A stretch of DNA of 64,000 bases. Origin: JAPLUA01 sp964625855. GTDB lineage: Bacteria; Verrucomicrobiota; Verrucomicrobiia; Limisphaerales; UBA8199. A model generated the notes under the pieces. It was not told where the DNA came from. It was given only the letters and a program-made list of their open reading frames with translations, and ran no database searches. Position 1 is the stretch's first letter, and every line of letters begins with the position of its first letter. Shown one piece after another: positions 52,701 to 62,200 of this stretch. A program made the translations under genes and the position numbers. The stretch spans positions 186,001 through 250,000 of the forward strand of contig CAZVFC010000002.1 in assembly GCA_964625855.1 (NCBI GenBank), read 5' to 3'.

Positions 52701-54155
52701 ATGGAACCAAAAGCTGACATTGCCGTAATTGGGCTGGCTGTGATGGGCCAGAATCTGATTTTGAACATGAACGACCACGGCTTCACCGTGGCCGCCTACA
52801 ACCGCACCGTCTCGAAGGTGGACGATTTCCTGAACAAGGAAGCCAAGGATACCCATGTCGTGGGAGCGCACTCCATCGCCGAGATGGTCGCCCTGCTCAA
52901 GAAACCCCGCCGCGTCATGCTCATGGTCAAAGCCGGCAAGGCGGTGGACGAATTTATTGACCAGGTCATCCCGCACCTGGAGGCCGGCGATATCATCATT
53001 GACGGCGGCAACTCCCTCTTCCAGGACACCATCCGCCGGACGAAATACGTGGAAAGCAAGGGGCTGCTCTACATCGGCACCGGGGTATCCGGCGGCGAAG
53101 AAGGCGCCCGCCGAGGCCCGAGCATCATGCCCGGCGGATCACCCGCGGCCTGGCCACACGTGAAGGACATCTTTCAGAAAATCTCGGCCAAAGTGGAGGA
53201 CGGTTCACCCTGCTGTGACTGGGTGGGCGAGAACGGCGCCGGCCATTACGTCAAGATGGTTCACAATGGCATCGAATACGGCGACATGCAGCTCATCTGC
53301 GAAGCCTACAACCTCATGCGGACCGGCCTGGGAATGAACGCCGACCAGATGCACCAGGTCTTCGCCGAGTGGTATCAAGGCGAGCTCAATTCCTACCTCG
53401 TCGAGATCACCCGCGACATCCTCGCCTACAAGGACCAGGACGGCCAGCCGCTCGTGGACAAGATCCTCGATACCGCCGGGCAGAAGGGGACCGGCAAATG
53501 GACTGTCATCTCCTCGCAGGACCTGGGCATACCCATCACGCTAATTGCCGAAGCTGTGTATGCGCGCTGCATTTCCGCGCTCAAGGAAGACCGCGTCGCC
53601 GCCGCCAAGAAACTCAAAGGGCCCAAGTCCGCGATCTCCGGCGATCACAAGCAGCTCATTGAAGATATCCGGCGGGCACTCTACGCCTCCAAGATCATCT
53701 CCTACGCGCAAGGTTACATGCTCATGCGCGCCGCCGCCAAGGAACACAACTGGAACCTCAATTACGGCGGTATCGCCCTCATGTGGCGCGGCGGTTGCAT
53801 CATCCGCAGCGTGTTCCTGGGCAAGATCAAGGAGGCCTTCGACAAAAACGCGGGGCTGTCGAATCTCCTGCTCGATCCGTTCTTCCGGAAGGCGATCAAG
53901 GACTGCCAGCGCTCGTGGCGCAAGGTTGTCGCCCTGGCGGCTCGCAAAGGCATCCCGGTGCCCGCGTTCAGCACCGCCCTGGCCTTCTACGACTCCTATC
54001 GCAGCGCGTGGCTGCCGGCCAACCTCCTCCAGGCCCAGCGCGACTACTTCGGCGCCCACACCTACGAGCGCGTGGACCAGCCTCGCGGCCAGTTCTTCCA
54101 TACCAACTGGACCGGGCACGGCGGCACGACGGCTTCAGGCACCTACACGGTGTAG
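52701..54155 (+). CDS. gnd: 6-phosphogluconate dehydrogenase, decarboxylating
   Basis: 484 residues from ATG 52701. Rossmann start IAVIGLAVMGQNLILNMNDH and AYNRTVSKVDDF (Arg-Thr for NADP). Active site: GGNSLFQDT, GTGVSGGEEGARRGPSIMPG, GAGHYVKMVHNGIEYGDMQL (catalytic Lys, His, Asn). C-terminal YFGAHTYERVDQPRGQFFHT is the substrate-binding tail of the long-type enzyme. It oxidises 6-phosphogluconate to ribulose 5-phosphate and CO2 in the pentose phosphate pathway. Length and motifs are typical. Confidence 0.96.
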   Translation: MEPKADIAVIGLAVMGQNLILNMNDHGFTVAAYNRTVSKVDDFLNKEAKDTHVVGAHSIAEMVALLKKPRRVMLMVKAGKAVDEFIDQVIPHLEAGDIIIDGGNSLFQDTIRRTKYVESKGLLYIGTGVSGGEEGARRGPSIMPGGSPAAWPHVKDIFQKISAKVEDGSPCCDWVGENGAGHYVKMVHNGIEYGDMQLICEAYNLMRTGLGMNADQMHQVFAEWYQGELNSYLVEITRDILAYKDQDGQPLVDKILDTAGQKGTGKWTVISSQDLGIPITLIAEAVYARCISALKEDRVAAAKKLKGPKSAISGDHKQLIEDIRRALYASKIISYAQGYMLMRAAAKEHNWNLNYGGIALMWRGGCIIRSVFLGKIKEAFDKNAGLSNLLLDPFFRKAIKDCQRSWRKVVALAARKGIPVPAFSTALAFYDSYRSAWLPANLLQAQRDYFGAHTYERVDQPRGQFFHTNWTGHGGTTASGTYTV

Positions 54156-54483
54156 GGATTTACGATTTGCGATTAACGATTGACGCGCTCAGTTGGCCTG
54201 AGCGGTTGATCGGTAGTGATTGACTGTGCGGAGCGCGGACCTTGCTCTGCGCTCCGCACACTGTCGTTCCAGGACTTGGTTTCCCACTGCGATAGTCGAG
54301 ACTCCATTCAATCCGCGAGGCTCTGTGGATGAACTGTCTCGCGAAGCGTATGGAGTGCGCGGAGCTTGCTCCCGCTTTCGCCCCTCCCCGCCTACGACAG
54401 CGCCAGCAAGCTGGACGCACTCCACACGCTTCGCGCAGTTCGGTTGCGCCTTTGTTGCCCTTCGCGCCTTCGCGTCTTCGCTG
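54156..54483. repeat. Intergenic region with nested hairpins between gnd and a convergent gene
   Basis: TGTGCGGAGCGC (54225-54236) pairs exactly with GCGCTCCGCACA (54249-54260). A larger structure pairs 54340-54359 (CGCGAAGCGTATGGAGTGCG) with 54416-54435, two internal mismatches. Within it AGCTTGCT (54363-54370) pairs with AGCAAGCT (54405-54412). No gene or RNA family is recognised. One of the hairpins may end gnd transcription. Confidence 0.75.
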
Positions 54484-55269
54484 TTAATCCCCTTTGCCCG
54501 CTGCTGCGCTTACCCGTCGAACCTTGATCTCCCGCAGCGCGGTTGAGGTCTGCCAGGCTGCCAGACCGATGGGCATCGAAAGCTCGATGTCGCCCGGCCG
54601 CACCGAGACCCGCCGGTCCGCGATGTCCACATCCACGAGCTTGTCCTTGTCAATCCAGGCTTGGATCTTCTTCTCCGTCACACGAATCCGGATCCGGTAC
54701 CAGCGGCCCGACTCGAAGTTGGTGAACTTAGTGGTCTCGTTCTCGGACGCGTCCATGCCGTCCAGGCTTGAGATACCCACGAGCGAGCCCCCCCAACCGC
54801 CGACGATCAAACTGCAGCCGTTGGTCCCGACCGGCACCGTCAGCCCGCAGAAGAAGTCCGAGCCCATCAGCCGCATGGCATCGAGCGCAACCTCGTAGTT
54901 CATGGTGGGGAAATCGTTCGTGAAGTTGATCCCGGTGAACGGGTCGCCCATGCTCAGGACGATCACGCCCGACTGACACAGCACCTCGCCGTGGCCCCCG
55001 AATGGAGTCTCGCGCCAGCCCTTCAGGCTCTCCCCGTCGAACATCGTTTGCCAGCCTTCCCCCTCGAACGGCGCCGGCGGCTGGCTCGCGCCCGGCGGCA
55101 GCACCACCGTCGTCTCCGCAGGCATCGCGGGCGGCGGCGCAGCCGGCTCCTGCCGTTGCGGCGCCGGCTCAGGTGCCGGTCTGGCTGCTTCCGACGCACA
55201 GCCGGCTGCCAGCCCCAGGCAAGCCGAGAGCGCCAAGGTCCGCATCCATTCCATACTTGCTTTGCTCAT
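54484..55269 (-). CDS. DUF1080 (3-keto-disaccharide hydrolase-type) lipoprotein
   Basis: About 261 residues from ATG 55269; longer in-frame starts exist but would hide the lipoprotein signal LALSACLGLAAGCASEAARP. A Pro/Ala/Glu-rich spacer follows, then the DUF1080 jelly roll: GWQTMFDGESLKGWRETPFG, NYEVALDAMRLMGSDFFCGL, WYRIRIRVTEKKIQAWIDKD and a closing GLAAWQTSTALREIKVRRV. Some family members hydrolyse 3-keto-glycosides; others may only bind glycans. Expanded in this phylum. Convergent with gnd. Confidence 0.88.
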   Translation of the reverse strand: MSKASMEWMRTLALSACLGLAAGCASEAARPAPEPAPQRQEPAAPPPAMPAETTVVLPPGASQPPAPFEGEGWQTMFDGESLKGWRETPFGGHGEVLCQSGVIVLSMGDPFTGINFTNDFPTMNYEVALDAMRLMGSDFFCGLTVPVGTNGCSLIVGGWGGSLVGISSLDGMDASENETTKFTNFESGRWYRIRIRVTEKKIQAWIDKDKLVDVDIADRRVSVRPGDIELSMPIGLAAWQTSTALREIKVRRVSAAAGKGD

Positions 55270-55334
55270 ATCGCTTTTCTTCGTTGCAACTCTAGCTTTC
55301 CCTTCCCCGCTCGACCAGACATCATTTCCCACCC

Positions 55335-55634
55335 ATGAATATGCCGACTTTTCTTCGCGCCCAGTCCGACGGGGTCCTCCTGTCGGTGAAGCTCCAGCCG
55401 CGCGCCTCGGCCAACGAAATCGGCGAGGCCCTCGGCGGCGAACTCCGCATTAAAGTCACCGCGCCGCCCGTTGAAGCCGCCGCCAATGAGGCGCTGCTCA
55501 AGATCCTGGCGCAGCAACTGCACTGCCCCCGGAACCGCGTAGACATCGTCCGCGGCCATACCTCGCGCCATAAGGTGGTCAAGCTGTATGGCATGGCCCC
55601 GGAAACGGTGGCCGAAAAGCTGGGCAAGACCTAA
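55335..55634 (+). CDS. DUF167/YggU-family protein
   Basis: 99 residues: VLLSVKLQPRASANEIGE, LRIKVTAPPVEAAANEALLK and RNRVDIVRGHTSRHKVVKL. These are the signature blocks of the small alpha/beta YggU fold (A-P-P-V-x-x-A-A-N). The biochemical role is unknown. Cytoplasmic, usual length. The gene lies between two minus-strand genes. Confidence 0.9.
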   Translation: MNMPTFLRAQSDGVLLSVKLQPRASANEIGEALGGELRIKVTAPPVEAAANEALLKILAQQLHCPRNRVDIVRGHTSRHKVVKLYGMAPETVAEKLGKT

Positions 55635-55659
55635 CCAGAATACTTCACGGGCGCCTCGG

Positions 55660-56538
55660 CTATTTCTCGGCGACCACCGGGTTCCGGAGAATCCCGGCTC
55701 CCTCGAGTTCGACCTCCGCGACGTCGCCGGGCTTGATCGCCGAGGTCTTACCCGGTGTGCCGGTGAAAATCAGGTCGCCCGGATGCAGGGTGACGTACTG
55801 ACTGATATAACTGACCAGCGCGCGCACGCCGTGGATCAGATGGTCGGTCTTTTCCTCCTGAACCACCTGGCCGTTGAGCCGCATCGTCAGCTTGAGATTG
55901 TCGTAATCCACCCCGGTGACGATGTAGGGGCCGACCGGACCGAAGGTATCGGTCCCCTTGGCTCGCCACCATTGGATGTCCTTGCGATCCTTGTCGTTCT
56001 GCCAGATCCGCTCGCTCACATCGTTGCCGGGAGTGACGCCGAAGACATACTCCAGCGCCTTCTCCTTTGGCACCTTGCGGCAGGTCTTCCCGATGACGAT
56101 GACCATCTCGGCTTCGTAATGCACCACCTCGGAATCCCTGGGCAGCACGATCGGTTCCCCGGTGGCAATCAGGCAAGAGGGGCCTTTGTGGAACGCCTGC
56201 GGAATCTGGAACTGGGTCGGAACCGCCTCATTGCCCAGGTGGCTCCGGTAATTGCCAGCCATCGCCAGAACCTGCGTGGGCTTCGTCGGGGTGAGAACCT
56301 TGACTTCCTTCAGCGGAAAGCGGGTCTCGGTCTTGGACCATTTGCCGAACAGGTCTCCCGCAAGCTGCCGGACCTGATCGCCCTCCACCATGCCGTAAGT
56401 GATCGTATCCCCTTTCTGAAAGCGGAGGAACCGGACCGGCTCGGCGGCAGGAATGACGCCGGATGCTGCGAACAGGAACAGCGCGGCGCAGATCTGCGCT
56501 ACACAGTTCAGGGAGACTGGCTTTTCCATCGTGTTCAT
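55660..56538 (-). CDS. Exported fumarylacetoacetate hydrolase-family protein
   Basis: 292 residues from ATG 56538; ATG 56529 is also possible. An N-terminal hydrophobic segment (CAAQIC region, then AALFLFAASGVIPAA) looks like a signal peptide, odd for this normally cytoplasmic family. The FAH domain follows: VLAMAGNYRSHLGNEA, VVHYEAEMVIVIGKTCRKVP (metal-binding E-x-E), VFGVTPGNDVSERIWQN, DTFGPVGPYIVTG and GDLIFTGTPGKTSAIKPGD. These enzymes cleave or decarboxylate 2,4-dioxo acids using Mg2+. Substrate unknown. Confidence 0.87.
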   Translation of the reverse strand: MNTMEKPVSLNCVAQICAALFLFAASGVIPAAEPVRFLRFQKGDTITYGMVEGDQVRQLAGDLFGKWSKTETRFPLKEVKVLTPTKPTQVLAMAGNYRSHLGNEAVPTQFQIPQAFHKGPSCLIATGEPIVLPRDSEVVHYEAEMVIVIGKTCRKVPKEKALEYVFGVTPGNDVSERIWQNDKDRKDIQWWRAKGTDTFGPVGPYIVTGVDYDNLKLTMRLNGQVVQEEKTDHLIHGVRALVSYISQYVTLHPGDLIFTGTPGKTSAIKPGDVAEVELEGAGILRNPVVAEK

Positions 56539-56899
56539 GCCCGGTGAGTTTATGCCGTGGCGCGCGCGCGGCAAGGGTTTATCCCAGTCCTGTTCCATAG
56601 CCATGCCGCCGGGGATGAACGGCGCATGATTCAACCCTGTAAGTTCCTCGCATCAGCCCAGTTGCAGCCATCGAATCGGCCTCCGCCCCTGCGAGCAGCA
56701 CCGTTTAGGCAACCGTGTGGGCCCGGTTATACCCCGGTGAGTATCCCATGTTGGCCGGCCCACATGGGATACTCACCGGGGTATCGTCGGCCAGACACCG
56801 GAGGCACGCGCTGACGTTGCTGCAGCACTGGGAGTGGACATTCGCATGGGATCGCTCGCGGGCTTGCCGCAGCCTTTCATTCGGTTCAACCTGCACAGG
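56539..56899. other. Divergent intergenic region with a perfect hairpin
   Basis: It separates the FAH-type gene from the secreted glycosidase-like gene. It contains the 23-bp perfect inverted repeat at 56730-56784. A GTG-started extension of the downstream gene reaches 56834 but adds no family-like sequence. No RNA or small gene recognised. Confidence 0.55.
56730..56784. repeat. Perfect 23-bp hairpin with 9-base loop
   Basis: ATACCCCGGTGAGTATCCCA (start of arm 56730-56752) is matched exactly by arm 56762-56784, loop TGGCCGGCC. The 11-mer CCCCGGTGAGT also appears at 8978-8988, and GGGATACTCAC recurs near 63866, suggesting a dispersed element. No T-run follows on either strand. Confidence 0.92.
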
Positions 56900-59056
56900 A
56901 TGACAATCTCCAAAATCCTCCTTCTTCTGCTTGGCCTGGCCGGGCCTGTGGCCGCGCACGCAGCGGCTCGCGCTGACTGGCTGCTTGATCCTTCGTCCTT
57001 CAAGGCGCGGGTCCTCAGAAGCGCGGATGGCCGCGAGGTTGTGTTGGACAACGGCCTGGTGCGCCGCGTCTTTCGCCTGGCGCCCAACGCAGCCACGGTC
57101 TCGTTCGAAAACCTGATGACGGGTGAATCTATCATCCGCGGAGTGCGGCCGGAGGCGCGCGTGGTGCTGCATGGTGTCCGTTACGAGATCGGTGGCCTGG
57201 GCGGCCAGCCGGTGCAGAGTTTTCTCAAGCCGGCGTGGATCGAGACGCTGGAGGCGAAGCCCGATGCATTCCAGTTCGCCAGCTTAAAGACGGGACAGAC
57301 GGAGGCGCGGTTTCCCTGGAAGAAGCGCAGCGAGTGGATGCCCAGAGATTTGCCCTGGCCACCGCCAGGTGTGTCGCTGACGCTGGAGTTTAGTCCGCCG
57401 GTTGGTGCTGGCGGCGTCCAGCCGCCGGGCGCGGCGTTGGCAGTGGAGGTGCACTACGAGTTGTATGACGGCCTGCCGCTGGTTTCCAAGTGGATCGTCG
57501 TTCGCAACCGCACAGCGCGAGCGGTGCGGTTGAATTCATTCGTCAGCGAAATCCTCGCCGCCGTGGAATTTGAGTCCTATGTGGATGACAACCCGCGCTG
57601 GGAGCTGCCGAGCCTTTACGTGGAGACGGACTACGCTTTCGGCGGCATGGGCAGCAAGGGAGGCAATCGGGGCGTGCGCTGGGGACCCGATTCGGAATAC
57701 CTCTCGCAGGTCAACTACAACCGGAACACGCCCTGCCTGCTGGAGTGCCGCCCGCCGCAAGGACCGGATCAGGAGATCGCCCCGGGCGACAGCTTCGAGA
57801 GCTTCCGCGCGTTCGAACTCGCGCACGACACCACCGAGCGCGAGCGCAAAGGGCTGGCCCAGCGCCGCATGTACCGGACGATCGCGCCGTGGGCGACGGA
57901 GAACCCGGTGCTGATGCACGTGCGCAGCGCGCGTCCGGACGCGGTGAAGCTGGCGATTGATCAATGTGCCGAAGCGGGCTTCGAGATGGTGATCCTCACC
58001 TTCGGCAGCGGCTTTAATTTCGAAAGCCGCGACCCCGCCTACCAGGCGCAAGTGAAGGAGCTGGCCGACTACGGGAAATCCCGGGGCATTGTCCTGGGCG
58101 GTTATTCGCTCTGTGCCAGCCGCCCCGCGGGCACTGCGGCGGACAACACGGTCGGGCCGACGGTGTTTGGCGTTGCGCCGTGCCTGGGAGCGAAGTGGGG
58201 GCGCGAATACCTGGATCAGTTGAAGCGCTTCATGGAGAACACCGGGCTGGCGGTCCTCGAACACGATGGATCATACCCGGGCGACACCTGCGCCGCGACG
58301 AATCACCCGCTCCATCGCGGCTTCGAGGATTCCCAATGGGTGCAGTGGAAGGCCATCACCGGTCTCTACCAGTGGTGCCGCGCCAACGGCGTCTATCTGA
58401 ACATCCCCGACTGGTATTTCCTCACCGGCGGCACGAAGACCGGCATGGGCTACCGGGAGGTGAACTGGTCGCTCCCGCGCGAGTACCAGGAAATCATCGA
58501 GCGCCAGAACATTTTCGATGGCACGTGGGAAAAGACCCCGAGCATGGGCTGGATGTTCGTGCCGCTCACCGAGTATCAGGGCGGCGGCGCCGCCGCCACG
58601 ATCGAGCCGTTGAAGGATCATCTGCCGCACTACGAGCAGCGCCTGGCTAACCTCTTTGGCGCGGGCGTCATGGCCTGCTATCGCGGCCCACGGCTCTACG
58701 ACACCGATGAGACCAGGGCGGTGGTGAAACGCTGGGTGGATTTCTACAAGAAACATCGCGAAGTCCTGAACGCCGATCTGCTCCATCTCCGTCGCGCGGA
58801 CGGGCGCGACCTGGATTACCTCCTGCACGTCAATCCCGCCGGGAAAGAGAAGGGATTGCTGATGGTCTATAACCCACTGGAACAGGCAGTCACCCGGACG
58901 CTGCGCATTCCGCTCTACTACACCGGCAAGACCGCCACAGCCTCCGTGAGCGAGCGCGATGGCGCCGCCCGGACCTTCAAGCTGGATCGTGCCTATGACA
59001 TCGAATTGCCCGTGAACGTTCCGGCTCGCGGTGTCACGTGGTTCGTCGTGGAGTGA
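56900..59056 (+). CDS. Secreted glycosidase-like protein (alpha-galactosidase-type barrel, uncharacterised)
   Basis: 718 residues from ATG 56900, chosen because it gives the signal peptide MTISKILLLLLGLAGPVAAH. The N-terminal half is a beta-rich supersandwich-like domain (VEVHYELYDGLPLVSKWIVV). The C-terminal half reads as a TIM barrel: FEMVILTFGSGFNFESRDPA, YGKSRGIVLGGYSLCASRP, LAVLEHDGSYPGDTCAA (acidic strand end), ANGVYLNIPDWYFLTGG, TPSMGWMFVPLTEYQGGGAA and a final beta domain ending PARGVTWFVVE. This arrangement resembles clan GH-D enzymes (GH27/GH36), but I cannot assign a CAZy family. It probably acts on plant or algal polysaccharide, with the pectate lyase-like and DUF1080 genes here. 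Confidence 0.72.
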   Translation: MTISKILLLLLGLAGPVAAHAAARADWLLDPSSFKARVLRSADGREVVLDNGLVRRVFRLAPNAATVSFENLMTGESIIRGVRPEARVVLHGVRYEIGGLGGQPVQSFLKPAWIETLEAKPDAFQFASLKTGQTEARFPWKKRSEWMPRDLPWPPPGVSLTLEFSPPVGAGGVQPPGAALAVEVHYELYDGLPLVSKWIVVRNRTARAVRLNSFVSEILAAVEFESYVDDNPRWELPSLYVETDYAFGGMGSKGGNRGVRWGPDSEYLSQVNYNRNTPCLLECRPPQGPDQEIAPGDSFESFRAFELAHDTTERERKGLAQRRMYRTIAPWATENPVLMHVRSARPDAVKLAIDQCAEAGFEMVILTFGSGFNFESRDPAYQAQVKELADYGKSRGIVLGGYSLCASRPAGTAADNTVGPTVFGVAPCLGAKWGREYLDQLKRFMENTGLAVLEHDGSYPGDTCAATNHPLHRGFEDSQWVQWKAITGLYQWCRANGVYLNIPDWYFLTGGTKTGMGYREVNWSLPREYQEIIERQNIFDGTWEKTPSMGWMFVPLTEYQGGGAAATIEPLKDHLPHYEQRLANLFGAGVMACYRGPRLYDTDETRAVVKRWVDFYKKHREVLNADLLHLRRADGRDLDYLLHVNPAGKEKGLLMVYNPLEQAVTRTLRIPLYYTGKTATASVSERDGAARTFKLDRAYDIELPVNVPARGVTWFVVE

Positions 59057-59289
59057 TGGATAGGCGGTCGCCGCGGGAACCGTGGTCCGCGCTATCCGCG
59101 ACTGGCTTCACAAGCAATACACTGCCTGGGCCGCCGCCCACCCCCCCGTCCGCCTCGCCGGAGCCGCGAACGTCCGTTCTCCCTGACTCCTCCCCAAGTC
59201 GCAGCAGGTGGGGCGACTTCTTCGAAAGCGCCGCTCGCGCGCCAAAAGCCTTGAAGTTTTCACCCTGCTAAAAGACACTCGCCATCCAG

Positions 59290-62200
59290 ATGGCTCAACC
59301 ACCACCGCAAGTCCTGAATCTCATCCAGCGGTTCGAGCAAAACCGCGACGCCTACCACTCGCCCCAATACAACGAAACCCAGGTCCGCCGCGAATTCCTC
59401 GACCCCTTCTTCAAGGCGCTCGGCTGGGACATGGACAACGAGCAGGGCTACGCCGAGGCCTACAAGGACGTCATTCACGAGGACGCCATCAAAGTCGGTG
59501 AGGCCACCAAAGCGCCCGACTACTGCTTCCGCATCGGCGGCACCCGCAAATTCTTCCTCGAAGCCAAGCGTCCCTCGGTTGACATCAAGAACGATGTCAG
59601 CCCCGCCTTCCAACTCCGGCGCTACGCCTGGACCACCAAACTCCCCCTCAGCATCCTCAGCGACTTCGAGGAGTTCGCGGTGTACGACTGCCGGTTCAAG
59701 CCCGACCACAAACACACCGCCGGCATCGGCCGCATCCTCTACATCCCCTACACCGAATACGCCCAGCGCTGGGACGAGATCGCCGGCGTCTTCTCCCGCG
59801 ACGCCGTCCTCAAAGGCTCGTTCGACAAGTTCGCTGCCTCCACCAAGGCCAAAGGCACCGCTGAGGTTGACGACGAGTTCTTGAAGACCATCGAAACCTG
59901 GCGCTCCGAACTCGCCCGCAACCTCGCCCTCCGCAATCCGAAGCTCTCCCAGCGCGAACTTAACTTCGCCGTCCAGCGCACCATAGACCGCATCATCTTC
60001 CTGCGCATGTGCGAAGACCGTGGCATCGAAGACCCCGACCGCCTCCGCGCCCTCACCAACGGCGACCGCATCTATCCCCGCCTCGCCCAGCTTTTCGAGG
60101 AGGCCGACACGCGCTACAACTCCGGCCTCTTCCATTTCAAACCCGAAAAGGACCGCCACGAAGCCCCCGACGAGCTCACCCTGGCCCTCGACATAGACGA
60201 CAGACTCCTGAGGGACATCATCAAGGACCTCTACTACCCCGAGTCGCCCTATGTGTTCGCGCAGTTGCCAACCGAGGTTCTCGGCCAGGTGTACGAGCAA
60301 TTCCTTGGCAAGGTCATCCGCCTCACCGAAGGCCACCGCGCCGTGGTCGAGGAAAAGCCCGAGGTCAAGAAAACCGGCGGTGTCTATTACACGCCCACCT
60401 ACGTCGTGGACTACATCGTCCAGACCACGGTCGGCCAACTCCTCGACGCCTGTAGCCGCCGACGTGAGTCGGCGCATTCTTCCGAGCAGAGCGATCAGCG
60501 CGGACTCACGTCCGCGGCTACAGAGCCAGTGGACGCTCGCGCCGCCAGCCAGATTCTCCGCCGCGTCGCCAAGCTTCGCATCCTCGACCCCGCCTGCGGC
60601 TCGGGCTCGTTCCTCATCGGCGCCTACGAATACCTGCTCAAATGGCACCGCGACTTCTACACCAAAGACAATCCCGAGAAATGGGCCAAAGGCGCCAAGC
60701 CCGTCCTCATCCAGGTCGGCCCCGGCAAGTGGAAACTCACCATCGCCGAGCGCAAACGCATCCTCCTGGACAACATCTTCGGCGTGGACATTGACCCCCA
60801 GGCCGTCGAGACCACCAAGCTCTCGCTCCTGCTCAAAGTCCTGGAAGGTGAGACCCAGCAAACCCTCCAGCCGGTCCTGCGCTTGTTCCACGAACGCGCC
60901 TTGCCCGACCTGGGCGACAACATCAAATGCGGCAACTCCCTCATCGGCCCCGACTTCTACCAGCAGCAGCAAATGCCCCTGCTCGATGAGGAAGAACGCT
61001 ATCGCGCCAATGTCTTTGACTGGCAAGCCGAGTTTCCGCAAGTCTTCAGGCGCAAGGCGGCCCCCGCTGAATTGCGTGAGACACCCGCGGCGCCCCTGGA
61101 CTACACTGTGCCCGGGGTGCCACTGCATGGCAGCTACGCCAAGAAAAAGAGCAAACCGGCCAAAGTCATACCGCCCATCCCGCCGCCGGAATCCGAATGG
61201 GAAGGCGGCTTCGATGCCGTCATAGGAAATCCGCCCTATGTCCGGCAGGAATCCCTCTCTGATTCTAAAGCCTACTTCCAGACCCACTACGAAGCCTTTG
61301 ATGGCGTCGCCGACCTGTTCGCCTATTTCATGGAAAAGGCGGTCAAGCTCCTCGCCCCCGGCGGGCGCTTCAGCTACATCGTCTCCAGCAGCTTTCTCCG
61401 CACCACCTACGCCGAACCGCTCCGCCGGGTCCTCAAGAGGAAGGCCGCCGTGCTCCGCATTGTGGATTTCGGCGGCCTGCCCGTCTTCGCCAACGCCAAA
61501 GACACCTACGTCTGCATCCCGCTCTTCGCCAAACAGCCTCAGCCTTACCGGGTCGAAGTCTCCCGCGTGGACTCACTCGAAACCCGCGACCTCAGCCGCC
61601 ACGTAGCTGCCCACCATTTCACCATCCCGCACGACCGCCTCTCAGCCGAGGCGTGGGCTCTCAAGTCAGACGAAGAAGCCGCCGTCTTCGCCAAGGTGAT
61701 GCAGGCGGGCAAGCCACTCGGCGACTACGCCGAACGCAAGTTCTTCCGCGGCGTGACGAGCGGCCTGAACGAGGCATTCGTTATCAACACCGAAATCAAG
61801 CGGCGACTTATCGCTGAGGATCGGAGCAGCGCCGAGTTGATCCACCCCGTTCTTGGTGGAGAAGACGTGCGCCGGTACATGCACCACGACAACGGCCTCT
61901 GGCTCATTTTCACCCGCCGTGGAATCGACATAGACAAATATCCTGCAGTCCGCGCCCACCTTGCGCAGTGGAGAGAGGACCTCACACCCAAGAAAGACAA
62001 AGGCGCCAAGCACGGAAGGAAGCCTGGCCGCTATCAGTGGTACGAGATTCAGGACGACGTCGCCTACTACCCGGTATTCGACGGGCCAAAAATAGTCTTT
62101 CCCGACATCTGCAAGGGGCCTCGCTTCACTCTGGACAAAGACGGCCACTACTTGGCGAACACCGCCTACTGCCTCGGCACCGGCGACCTGTACCTCCTCG

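Noticed and set aside
56834..56899. GTG-started 22-residue extension of the glycosidase-like protein
   Set aside because: It would hide the clear signal peptide beginning at 56900.
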